From: Adiantum capillus-veneris
Lineage: Eukaryota > Streptophyta > Polypodiopsida > Polypodiales > Pteridaceae
Assembly: GCA_014529385.2 (NCBI GenBank)
Contig: CM043971.1
Location: forward strand, 98,535,985 to 98,599,984
Length of the DNA: 64,000 nucleotides
Direction of reading: 5' to 3'
Below are positions 1 to 10,671 of the stretch, one piece after another. Position 1 is the first letter of the stretch. Every line of letters begins with the position of its first letter. The position numbers were made by a program, and so were the translations under genes. The notes under the pieces were generated by a model. The model was not told the origin of the DNA and searched no databases. It saw nothing but the letters and a program-made list of their open reading frames with translations.

Positions 1-1064
1 GATTATTCTTACCATCTTTGTTTTTCCCTTCTCTTCAACTCTCAAACCACTTGGCCCTGCTTCCCCCTTAATCTCAATACCATAATCTTGAGCTCGAGAG
101 GGAATTTGTGAAGAAAGAGGAAACATATCACCACCCATTCTCTTTGGCTTGTCACATTGAGGGCTTTTATGACCCCATTCACCACAATTATAACATTGAA
201 ACATATCCCCTCTTCCAGCCATGCCTCTTCCTCTACCACAAGTAAACCCCTCATTGCTTCCATAGCCACGTCCATATCCATAGCTTTGACCTCTTTCGCC
301 TCCCATCATATGCACACTAAGGTTCTTTATAAGACCTACAAACTCTTGCATCTCCTTGCAAAAATCATTCACATCATGAGAAGCTTGTTGATCATAACCC
401 GGCTCCCTGATGAGGACCCTTGGTTGTTCTATAGATTTCACTTCAATCTTTGGCTTGAAATTGCAAGTTGATAAAGATGCTCTGCATTCCAATCTTTATT
501 CTTTGAAATTTCAACTACCTCGTCAAAGGTCCTTGGCTGCTTAAGCTCCACCTTCAAGCGTAGACTACTCCTCAAGCTTGCAAGAAACCTATCCTTATTC
601 AACATGGCTGGAGGAATTTTAGTTCCCCAAAGGTGTACACCACTTTTTCCATAACGCCGCATTGAATGCCTTCACAAAGTCTTCTATGGTATGGCCTTCA
701 CCTTTTACCAAGCCTTGAATAGACTGCCATACCTTTTGTGGGTCTTCCACCTGTTGAAAATGTGTAAGAAAATCATGTCTTACCATTTCATAAGTCATAA
801 CTTGAGGAGTTTGGGCTAATTTTAGCTCCTTTTTGTAGCCTTCCAACCATTCCCTAGAATCTCCCTTCAAACAAAAGTAGAAGATTCGCAGCACCAATGC
901 CTAACTTTCTTGTCAGCAAGAAGGCAAGCAAACTTCATTCGCTCAATGAAACCTTTGGCACTTTCATTTGATTTCCCGCTAAAATCTGGAAAACTAAATG
1001 CCATGTCTTCCAAAACCTGCAAATTGAAGGTAGCTTGAAGCGATTCCTCGATGGCGGGCACCAA
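1..1064 (-). pseudogene. Ty3/gypsy gag remnant, broken, cut by window edge
   Basis: Capsid/nucleocapsid gene of an LTR retrotransposon, read leftward. The N-terminal part (about 1064-900) contains FSFPDFSGKSNESAKGF. The middle (897-619) has a retrotransposon gag core with REWLEGYKKELK and a following segment rich in F, H and Q. The C-terminal part (about 470-60) is Gly/Arg-rich with GYGRGYGSNEG and then a zinc knuckle CYNCGEWGHKSPQC near 140-185, a CX2CX4HX4C fit. The frame changes near 880-900, 650 and 470, so it cannot give one protein. No pol is visible because the rest lies left of the window. The lineage cannot be fixed from gag alone. Confidence 0.8.
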
Positions 1065-3833
1065 AACACTGTTGGCAAAAAAAAAAAAAGTGGGACACCT
1101 CTATATCTATATAGACCAAGAGTGTTAAAACTTTAACCAAACCACTCTTAGTAAACCCAACCAAAAGGCCTATGCCCCCTTGGGAATTTACCAGTGCACA
1201 CCCACCCAAAAGACCATAGCACATAGAAGCAAAACTCTGTCAAGGCACAGATTTACAGCACATGATGACCAATGCATATGACGATAAGGGCATCCCCTTT
1301 CAAAATTGAACACCACAAACCCACAACTTCAACAACAATTCCACAATTGATTGATACATGCCCTCCCAATCTCTTTGCACACAGTTTGCCACTAGACTAC
1401 CGTAGCCAGAAGCTTTAGAATATTTCAAGAAGTTTTGGACATTGTGCGCTTTGCTGCACGTGTCGAAGGCTAGGAACTTGCATGTGCACTATGTGCGAGC
1501 CTTCAAAGGCTGCAAGCACACAACTAGATAGTCCTAACAAGCTCAAAGAAACAATGGTGTGTCACTCATTGCTCAATGCTTCCGTCGTGAAGGATCATGT
1601 GTTACGAAAAAGAAGGAGCCGCAGCCAATGTCATGCTCAACTGCCTCGCCATCGTCAATACCACCACAATGCTCCCTCTCTCTCTATGTGTGCATGTGTG
1701 TGTGTGTGTGTGTCTCATGCATACACACACACACACACATACACACCACAATGCTCCCTCTCTCTCTCTATGTGTGTGTGTGTGTGTGTCTCATGCATAC
1801 ACACACACACACCCCCGTGAACACACAAAGGAGAAGGAGACAGAGATGGAGCAAGAGCACTTCTTATCTTACACCTTAGAGAATGAGTATTTTTAGTTCA
1901 AATGGACATTTTATAAGAGTTTGACCCATTCACACATGGGCATCCACAGTGGTTGGTTGTTACAAAACTAGTGTAAAAATAAGATAAGTGGTGCACCTCT
2001 CATCGACGATCACATACACACCTATTGGACCAACAATTCCAGTCCATGATTCAATCAAATAAATAATATGCCTCCATCGAAGGTGATAGTGTGTCCCTGA
2101 GGGTTAACATGACCCTCTTTCTGATGTAGATTCCATCCTCAGAAGATGAAGCCCGTTCATCGAGGTGGAAGAGCATCCGAGATTGAATGTCCTTAACCTG
2201 TTTCAATCACTGCAAAATCAACCAAAAATGGCACAGTAATTGAATTCTCATATACAATTAAAAAGCATATGCAATTGTAGGCACACAAATTGATTGGTAA
2301 CAAAATATTAAACAATTTGTCAGCAGTAAACATTAACCTGTAATATAATCAAACCCATAAGCAGTTATAAAGGTACAAAACTAAACAAGTCTAGGGTTGC
2401 TAATGTAATGGTCAAAAGGCACTAGAGGTCAACTATTAATACCATGGGTAAGCTTCTCAATTCTCTCTAGTCAATCAAGTTGTTTAATTGTGAGAGCCAA
2501 GTATTTCATGTCCAAGGCCTAACTAGAGGTTATACCTAGAAGACCTTGTAGTTAAGCTACAATAAAAGGAATTTCTCATGAAATCATCGCTTAACTTATT
2601 TCCTTTTCATTGATCCCCCAAAGTTTTTTCACATTGATTCAATTTTGATGTGCGTGCCTATTTTGTATGCCTTGGGCTTTTTGTTTTTCAAGAAAAAGTG
2701 CCCATATTGGGAACCTCTAGGGCTCTAGTACCATAGGCAATACATGTGAGTAAAGTACCAAATCAAGCTGGGATTTCCCTTTCAGCTTAAGATTTTACGA
2801 TGGCAATTTTTATTTTTTTTGTTTGTTCTTATTCAGCATTTCAATTTTGAACTTTGGGGGGTTATATGACATTGTTTCCCTCCCCAGGCTCATCACACTA
2901 GTAAACTCTCTTTATAATACTTAAACTAAAGTTCAATAGGGACTAAGCCCACTAGGAAACACTAGTACATTGCACACAATGCTGCCTAACTTGGATTAAG
3001 AACCTAAAGTAAATATTGATTATTAGGAAGGAATTCCCCATGGTATTAAGAGAAGATCTCTAACTCCTAACTTGGTCAAACTAGCTTAATCAGATTGCTT
3101 GATTCTTAAACCTAGACAAGGGATTGTGACAAAAAATTATATAGAATCTAATGTTTAATCTAAGAAAATGTGTTGAATATTGTGCTACCAATCACATTTA
3201 AAGTAGCAAAACATTGATGCTAAAACAAAAAACAAGAGGCAATGCTAATGGACAGGAAACGGGTGAAAGCATGTTAACGTGTCGCGCTTTTTGTGCTAGT
3301 TAACATATGCCAACAAGCACATCTTATAAGCATAACACATGATACACTTTGTATAGTTCATGATGGTGGCACACACTTGAAAAAACATGACTATTGGACT
3401 TCAAAAAAATGAATCATAATATTTTTTAAATCTCAAACACTTAAGCTCAATTGTTACATTGAGGTAGTGATGTAGTCATGATGCATTGGGGAAAGTACGG
3501 TGCAGGGGCCACAGGTCAGAGAGAGGGAGGAAAGTGATTGCAAGCTGCAAGCAGGTTTGCAATCAGAGACCAACAGTCAGTCCAAGTGGAGGATAGCTCA
3601 CCACTGGAGCCAATCACCTTTGACAGCTCTCTTGACAGTACTCCACCAAGAAGGAAGTCAAGGGGCAAAGGTTTTGTTGCTTCTCCTTCGCCCTGAAAAA
3701 GATTGAAGTCTTCTAATTCCCAAGGATCCCCAATTTCAAAGATTGTTTGCTTTGATGTTTTTTCTTCACTTTACCCTTTCATGAATGCATTTTATGCATA
3801 ACCTTTTTGTTTTTTTTCTTTGCTTTCAAAGTT
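1065..3833. other. gene-free stretch
   Basis: I see no supported gene. The stretch is AT-rich with short scattered ORFs only. An A-run sits at 1078-1089 and a TG/CA simple-repeat block at 1673-1815. It may be the leader and LTR of the gypsy element whose gag lies at 1-1064, but no second LTR copy is in the window to prove it. Confidence 0.5.
1673..1815. repeat. duplicated CT / TG / CA microsatellite block
   Basis: Two tandem copies, about 72 bp each, of a unit made of a CT run, a TG run, the spacer TCTCATGCATA and a CA run. TG and CA runs in one unit can fold back on each other. All three forward frames stay open across it, so the ORFs here are repeat artefacts. Confidence 0.85.
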
Positions 3834-3917
3834 TACTACTTGGTGAAAAAGGTAAACACGACAGACTTAAAATCTATTCCGTTTCAAGGGTTATCGGTTT
3901 GAGTCCAATAGTAAGCA
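3834..3917 (+). tRNA. trnL-UAA: mitochondrial-type trnL(UAA), decayed
   Basis: A class II tRNA shape: D-arm TGGTGAAAAAGGTAAACACG, anticodon loop CTTAAAA giving UAA, a long variable arm, T-arm with GGTTTGAGTCC, and a 3' acceptor AGTAAGC. The 5' acceptor TACTACT pairs with it at only about four of seven positions. The T-loop has T in place of the invariant C56. It is almost surely a non-functional copy of a mitochondrial gene. It lies just upstream of a second trnL-like gene and trnH. Confidence 0.7.
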
Positions 3918-3918
3918 T

Positions 3919-4004
3919 ACCTGTTAACCTCAGTGGAATTGGTAAGCGTGACATAATTTTTTTGAATATGCTCTAGGTTATCGGTTCAAATCTGATAGTA
4001 GGTA
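3919..4004 (+). pseudogene. second trnL-like tRNA remnant
   Basis: The acceptor ACCTGTT faces AGTAGGT. A D-arm like that of the preceding trnL (GTGGAATTGGTAAGCGTG) and a T-arm TATCGGTTCAAATCTGATA follow. The anticodon arm has collapsed into a T-run, so the anticodon cannot be read. The long variable segment and T-arm resemble mitochondrial leucine tRNAs; a trnM-like origin is the main alternative. Confidence 0.45.
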
Positions 4005-4065
4005 GATATGTGTTTGAATTGACTTTAAGCCTCTAAAGCTGAAGGAGCAAGGAGCTAGCCCTGAG

Positions 4066-4140
4066 GGCGGGTATAACTCAATGGGTCAGAGTGTCAGATT
4101 GTGAACTTGAAAACACAGGTTTGAATCTTGTTACTTGCCA
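4066..4140 (+). tRNA. trnH-GUG: mitochondrial-type trnH(GUG), decayed
   Basis: The acceptor GGCGGGT pairs with ACTTGCC along all seven positions, counting G-U. The anticodon loop is TTGTGAA, giving GUG. The T-arm is ACAGG-TTTGAAT-CTTGT, with T for the invariant C56. It does not look like plastid trnH, so it appears to be the native mitochondrial type. It is probably dead because of the T-loop change. Confidence 0.75.
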
Positions 4141-5053
4141 AAGACACATCATCCCAAGCAAAACAAAAGTAAATGGCGATTTTGAGTCGCGTGTGAATTA
4201 GTGCAACTTGATGATATGAAACACGTTTGTTAGGGTCGATTCACAGAGAATCTATTCCGACATCACACCAATTCAATTGTTCCTGGCCTACTTTGTAAGT
4301 GAGGTTACGGATGGCAGGTCATATGGTTTACCTCGTGAGGTTATGGATGACAAGCCATGAAAAGTTTTGGTTCATTTTTTATGGTTGCCTTAAATTGCAT
4401 GCCTAGGAAACGTGCTTCTTTCCTTTCAAGACCCCCCTTTAGTGGATGATTTGATCTCAAGCCTTAACTACATTTTCCGATCTAGTAATATGTATGGGTT
4501 TATGTATGGGTTCTCTATGTTTTTTGTTCATTGCCATAATAGAAAAGAAAAGAGGCAATCTTAGACCATTGATTGCCAAAGACAGCATCATGTGCCTACA
4601 AGATGAAGCATGAGGAGACACAAACTGGTGGAAAATGCTGGCGTGGAGTTAGTTAAAGTAGCAAAGGTGCTCCTATTAAGGCAACAGCTCCATGCCAACT
4701 TTGGCTAGCAACAACGCATCCTTTTTGCATGTCCAAGTCCCTAATAGAATAAATAGGTAGCTAGAGGGAACCTACATACACACATTGCATTCTAAGGTAG
4801 GGTCCCCTGCTATGTACTACCATGTCACAGTGGGTTCACTTTGCCCTTTTCCACTGCCGAGGTGAAGGGAAACAAAGGAAGGTAGACCCTCGACCAAACC
4901 ATACTTTTGTAAGAAAAACTAGGGATGGAGTCAAACCATCATTCCAGGACTGTAAGTCCAACGCATTACTATTATGTTACCTTGTTAAGAGGTAACCTCA
5001 ATAAAGGCCACACTACCTAAAAAGAAGGGAGAAAACAACCAAACTACAAAGGC
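4141..5053. other. mitochondrial-like spacer, no gene seen
   Basis: No ORF or RNA gene is supported. The stretch lies between trnH and a 26S rRNA scrap and is probably mitochondrial intergenic sequence, judged by its neighbours only. Confidence 0.4.
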
Positions 5054-5138
5054 AAGAGTGTGTAATAGCTCACTGGTCTGATCAAGCGCGCTTGCGCTCA
5101 AGATGAGTGGGACTAAGCGGTCCGTCGAAGCTGTGGCG
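5054..5138 (+). rRNA. rrn26: mitochondrial 26S rRNA fragment (middle domain)
   Basis: It contains the conserved large-subunit rRNA string GTAATAGCTCACTGGTC followed by GCGCTCAAGATGAGTGGGAC, CTAAGCGGTCCGTCGAAGC and TGTGG, the region around E. coli 23S position 1160. Only about 85 bp are recognisable. It lies upstream of the 5' rRNA block at 8312-9335, so the gene has been rearranged or inserted in separate pieces. Confidence 0.75.
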
Positions 5139-7015
5139 CAAGAGAAGTAAGGGGAAATACAAATAGAAGCACCAATGCAAGCAGGTGTAGACAAAGCTAC
5201 AATGAGAACCCACAAGAATATTTGTCTTACCTTTCGACAATGCCATTTTTTATTAATTTAATCTATTCGCTTTAATGTTCATTTTAAACAAAAACGAGCA
5301 AAAATAAATAAACGAATATTTCCAACGTAAAAGCAACAAAAGCTCATAAAGAAACCTTAAATTATTGGCTTATCTAAAGAAGTAATACAGCCTGTTATTA
5401 TTTAGAGGTCGAGCATGATAAACTCAATGTTGTGGTATTTTTTGAACCTCACCATAATTATTTGAAACATCCCTATAGGGATGAAATAAATAAACACTGT
5501 CTTCTTTAATTCTTGAGAGGTTGGGTCTTCCCCGACCCAATGCAAAACAAAATCTACAACTGTACCAATAGGGTTATGTCCAAGCACTTGAAGCTAAGCT
5601 CCGGGCCAGGTAGGTGAGTCTACAAAAGAGTCTGCATTTGGCGAGTGAACCAATGATTCATGGAAAAGATTATGATTTTGATAGTGAACTTGAAACAACA
5701 TTTTCATGAAAGGCAAAGGTAGGGGACTTGAATAAATGCTGTCAAATCATGTTCTCTTTTAAGCATCATTAGGACTGCTAAAGCAATTGTTTCAACTTTC
5801 GGATGCTTGTAAATCCAATGCATCATTTTTTCTTTTCTTCGTTCAATTTGATATTTTCTCTAAAGCTTCATAAGACACAATAACGCCAATTAAATAGAGC
5901 CACATGCAAAGGAATGGATGAAAATAGTTATAACAACACTGTGCTAGCAAGAAACTAAGCTTGTTTCAAAGAATTAAAACGTAACAACCTTAACAAAAAT
6001 CCGCCTTGGAGTGTAAGGTATTCAGTCTGCCATCTATTTGCATGAATTTGCTAACTTTAATGAACGGGGGCAAACAATGCGGATAGGGATGATTTATTAA
6101 AAATGCCCTGCCCTCACAATGGTATGGTAAACAACCAATTCGTGCTTGCTTGCTTGCACCATGATGCAAACTTAAGGTACACTTAAACTGTGCATGTTAA
6201 ACCTTTTTCTAATCCTTTTTATCACCAACCTTGCTTGAAAGCTAGCTTACTTGATGAATTTTGAATTCAAGGAACAAATAGGGTAATTAGAATTGAAACA
6301 ACGGTATACTTGCTAGCACTTTTGTTTCATACACCTATATGATATTGAAAACTGCTAGAGACAGATGACGACTACATATAGTTTTCTTTACTTATCACTA
6401 TACTTTTATAAATAAAGGTAGTGCTTAAGCGTTGAATTATTGTCTCTATTGACAATCTACACCTATCAGTTAACTCTATATGTGATAGGGTCACTAGAAT
6501 GTAGTAATAAAGACTACTTTTACTTGCTTGCTTTTGGACTACTAATGCAAACTATACTAGGATAAAGAAAAAAAGCAAGTGGCATGGCAAAATAGACTTT
6601 AAGCCGATACTAGAATTAGCATGAACACGTGGCTATGTTGATCATAAAGAGGGGTTGTGTGACACGCTATGAACATTCGAGTATTGGCTCTTTTCTTCTA
6701 TTAGGATCCAAAGTTTTCCTTGTTAGCATTAAATTAGCTAGGTTTTTTTTTAAAGTCAAAGTTGATGATATCAATGGAAAGGAAGCCTGACTACCTTTGC
6801 CCTCCAATAAGTAGAGCATGTAGCTTGCTTCCATTAACAATATTTACTAATAAGTAAATTAAAAGATGTAGATAACAACAATAGTGGATCTAGTAATAGT
6901 GAAAGCAAAAGTGGCATTAGTGCAAATAAAATAATGAATTAGTTGAATTAATTTGGCCAGTCCTACATTCATGCAGTAACCAGCTGGCTCCATGGGAGTA
7001 GCGATTACTCATTAA
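5139..7015. other. no gene seen
   Basis: AT-rich sequence between an rRNA fragment and an atpB fragment. I see no ORF with recognisable content and no clear RNA gene. It is probably decayed organelle spacer. Confidence 0.4.
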
Positions 7016-7200
7016 CTCGCCGTATCATCAAGGTAGGAAAAATGGTTTATTTGGAGTTAAGAAGACGGTTCTTATCATGGAATCGATCAATAATATTGCA
7101 AAATCTCATAGCATAAAGGTGTATCTATATCTGGTGGGGTAGGAAAATGTACACGTAAAAGTAATGACCTCTACATGGCATGGAAACAAGGGAATCAAAA
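7016..7200 (+). pseudogene. atpB: plastid atpB fragment (ATP synthase beta, P-loop region)
   Basis: One frame reads GLFGVKKTVLIMESINNIAK, matching the beta-subunit P-loop region (normally GLFGGAGVGKTVLIME then INNIAK) with three residues lost inside the P-loop. After a frame change it reads GVSISGGVGKCTRKSNDLYM, matching [20 protein letters not shown]. The wording INNIAK, GGVS and DLYM fits plastid AtpB better than the nuclear mitochondrial beta subunit. The fragment is frameshifted and has no catalytic loop. Plastid DNA inside a mitochondrial-like block suggests transfer to mitochondria first or an independent plastid insert. Confidence 0.75.
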
Positions 7201-8311
7201 GTTATTAATGTTGGAATCATTATTTAAGAAGCTATAGATGCTTTTATTGATAGTGGTATACGCATCATGAGAGATATTAATAACAGGCTAGGCTCTATAA
7301 GTCATTTTCTTAGGGCAAGCAAGAAGGGACATATGATTTTTGAATTGAAAGGGTCGATTGCAACGATCATTTCATTACTGTCGTAGATTCATTTCTTTTA
7401 TTACATAAATGTGGATTGATAAATGTCAATTAAACTAAGCATTTTTCCATTCCTAACTTGATTGAATGACACTATAATAGCTCGTAATTGTGGAGCTGCT
7501 AATAGCATAATACAAAAGATCGAGAGACCCCATCATATGGTATTAAAATGTTTGAAGTTATGCAAAATCATCCCATACTGTACCTACTTCACATAGGTTT
7601 ATACAGGCTTTTGTTTCAGCCTATCTTAATAGAAGGACTATCCCATAATGTACCTACTTCGCATAGGTTTATACAGGCTTTTGTTTCAGCCTATCTTAAT
7701 AGAAGGACGCGCCATTTGTTTGCATCCATTGGTTCGTGGGAGGCGTAGATCTCTAGGAGATTAGATGGCATGTTTTCCTTTCTCTTTTTAAGCTTAGATT
7801 GAAGCTTGTTTCTTGATGTGAGGTAAGGTTTTTACATAACAATTTATTATCCCTTGCCCTACGTAGGGCGATTCTGTATCTGTACTCAGTTAAGACATGC
7901 TTCTTAGTCTTTAAAGACTATACTAACAATGAAAAATAAGCAAGGCAATTGTTGTTTTGCCTCTTGCTTGCAGAAGTTTGTTCGACTTGAGATTAGCGCA
8001 GTGGTTTGGTTTCCTTGCGCATTCATTAAAATGGCTGGATCTTGGTCTATCAAACCATAAGTAGCAGATTTGACTACTTTGGCCCTTGCTGTCCTCGGAA
8101 TCAGGATTAAGGCTACCTAGCAGGCATCTAGGGCTGCTTGCGGCTCTTAGATTTAAGACAAAAATGAATCCTGAGCCAATTGAGTCTCCAATTTTTAGTT
8201 CACCAATACAATAAAGACACATCCACAGGTTGAGTGTTGCGCGATTGTAAATTGAACACTCATTAAGATTTTGTACGATTTTCGGTAGGTTCAATTCCTA
8301 CAACATTGAAA
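7201..8311. other. spacer with a 70-bp tandem duplication
   Basis: No gene seen. Two 70-bp direct copies lie at about 7571-7640 and 7641-7709, differing at two positions. A possible tRNA 3' tail (GGTAGGTTCAATTCCTAC, 8285-8302) sits just before the 26S rRNA start but has no convincing 5' half. Confidence 0.5.
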
Positions 8312-9335
8312 AGAATGCATTGGATGGATGCTTGGCATTGAGAAAAAAGGATGCTTCCAAAGTCGAAAGGCCATGGGGAGATACCGTCAGTGATCCATGG
8401 GTTTCAAATCGAGAAACCGTATCCAAGCTTGCCGGGCATGTCATGTGCTACGTCTCTGCCTTGGACTTGAGAGACTTAGCAAACTGAAACATCATTGTAG
8501 CTAAAGAAAAGGAAATCAACTGAGACTCTGTTAGTATCAGCGAGCGAAAGTGGATTAGGCAAAGAAAGGGGAAGGGGTGCCGAGAAGGAACCTCCACTTT
8601 CCCTGGCCCTATGCACGGGAGAACTTGTAGTAGGGGAAGGCGAAGACACCCGATGTCTTTGTCCCTTCCTCAAGGAATTATTAAAGGTTGAAAGATCTGG
8701 CCAAAGAACGTGATAGCCCCGTAAATCTTTCCTAACAAGTTTGATTCTTATTGCAAAACGTGAATACCATGTTTGAATAATGATCACTTTGTAGTGACTA
8801 AGGGGGACCACCCTTGCGGCCGAAGTATTCCTCAATGACCAATAGTGTACCACAAGTACCGTGAAGGGAAGGTCAAAAGACCCTGCCGTATGCCGGGAGT
8901 GCAATAGAAAACCTGAAATCCAATGCAAACTATTAGTCGAAAGAGCAAAGCGTTGAAAACAAAAGAAAAGCCACTAAAGTTTAATGGAATGCATACGCAA
9001 AGCTAAGAAAGCGATGTAGCTAGGCAAAGCCACTAATGTTTGCCTTGAGCGAACCCTTGAGTGAAGCTTCATGTTGTTGGCTCTTTCTTGGAGCACTTTC
9101 CACTTTAACCGCGTGCCTTTTGCATAATGGGTCAGTGAGTAAATGGGAACATCGGCTTAAGCCATTAGGTGTAGGCATAATGAGGTTGAATCTTTGGTGT
9201 TGTATCTATTTGACCCGAAACCGATTGATCTAGCCATGAGCATGTTGAATCAAGCTCTCCACAGAGGCCTTAGAGGACCGAACTCACGTATGTGACAAAT
9301 ACCGGGATCACTTGTGGCTAGGAGTGAATCAAAAA
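8312..9335 (+). rRNA. rrn26: mitochondrial 26S rRNA, 5' domains, decayed
   Basis: It begins with the plant mitochondrial 26S start (GCATTGGATGGATGCTTGG, then CATTGAGA). It continues through GGCCATGGGGAGATACCGTC, GTACCGTGAAGGGAAGGTC, GTGCCTTTTGCATAATGGGT, CGGCTTAAGCCATTAGGTGT and ATTTGACCCGAAACCGAT, to TGTGGCTAGGAGTGAA. This covers roughly the first 800 positions in E. coli numbering. Against the usual sequence I see many C-to-T and G-to-A changes and some indels. The match stops near 9335, so the gene is partial and a pseudogene in practice. Confidence 0.85.
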
Positions 9336-9477
9336 GCTACGACTCCAAAAAGTGCCTTTGTTAAAGTCCTTTGGACCATAAGAACCTATAGGCAAGAAAA
9401 GGAATCCTCCTTTGGCCTTTCGTCCCACAAGTGTGCGAACGCTTTTTCAATAACTGACTCATAATGGTGAAAGTAGA
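9336..9477. other. left flank of chromovirus C
   Basis: Short unassigned sequence. Its last five bases GTAGA (9473-9477) are repeated right after the element at 15688-15692 and form the target site duplication. Confidence 0.8.
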
Positions 9478-10631
9478 TGTCACGGGAACCAAATAATAGA
9501 GATTGACAGCAAAAGATAGAGAAAGAGATCTTTGTATTGATGAATTTTTGTAGAGTTTTGATACAACAGAGGAGCAATTGAATATGGACGCACTCCGTTG
9601 TACGGACCTCGAACCTCCCGACCACCCCCGAGCTTCAGTTCGCTTGCATGCAGCGTCTCACTCGCACTCGCACTCGCACTCACACACTCACAGAAGAGGA
9701 GATCTGTGAATGATCCCCAAACGCACCATCCGTTGTTCTTTAATCCTTCTTTTCTTAAAAAAGCATGCGGCTTCTCAAAATAGTCGCTTTTTAGACGTTC
9801 AATCAACTCGATTTTCGCACCAAGTATACCTGCGAGAATAAGATAAGAACGTGATCGCTAAGCGATCCGTAAAGGTTAGATTTTTATCATGACACTTTGC
9901 ACAGATCCGGTTTCACAAACTAATTTCTGCATCGCCTACAAAATAGTCAAAAGAACATACTCGTACAACCAATTCAACATGATAATCAAAGTAAAAAAAC
10001 ATAATTATATACCTTCATAATCTCAATTGTAATACTCTACCATGAAGAAATAATCCACTTCTTGGTTGATAGCAGGGAGAGTTGTATGATGTTGTATTTC
10101 TGTCTGTCCCTGTGTATACTACACTGTTGCTGTCTTCTGTTTGTTTTCATGATAACTTCTACAAACGAACTCAGAACAGAGAAATCCAGGTACTCAAAAC
10201 GACGGGAATAGGTTTGGTCTACAAGGCAACGTTAACAGAATTGCGAAAAACGTCTCTGTTTGGCTAAAAATGCAACTTTTAGGTCGCAACTCATAAAACC
10301 TCTATTTTTGGGTCTCCACTACTTTTACAACTTATTTTAAGCCTACCCATGCATTTTAAGCTAAAACACATAAATATAAAACATTGATATTAATAAAAAT
10401 CTCAATTTTACTGCTCATAGACAGACTATCTGTTATTCATTAATCTTTATCAAATCCGTCTTTAGTGTATTATTTAAAAAAAAGAATATGTGTTCTCTCT
10501 TAATATCTCAACTCATTCGTATAAGCTCTATTTAATAGACTATTCAACAATCTTTCAAATCGTGCTAACGAAAGATATGCCCTGCTACATTCTTTTCGAC
10601 TTTAAGAACTTCAAAGACTAGTCCTATTACA
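9478..10631 (-). repeat. 3' LTR of element C
   Basis: About 1154 bp, bounded by TG and CA on the plus strand. It is closely similar throughout to 14530-15687, with scattered single-base changes. It includes a short CACTCG repeat run near 9660-9690. Confidence 0.9.
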
Positions 10632-10671
10632 TTCTCCCCTTATCAAAATTAACTCTGTCCTCAGAGTTGGT

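Noticed and set aside
1482-1896. Three overlapping forward ORFs of about 100 codons
   Set aside because: All three frames stay open only because of TG, CA and CT runs; the translated peptides are His/Thr and Cys/Val ladders.
8220-8305. Possible trnY(GUA) just before 26S rRNA
   Set aside because: GATTGTAAATTG and a T-arm-like GGTAGGTTCAATTCCTAC are present, but no D-arm or matching acceptor can be drawn.
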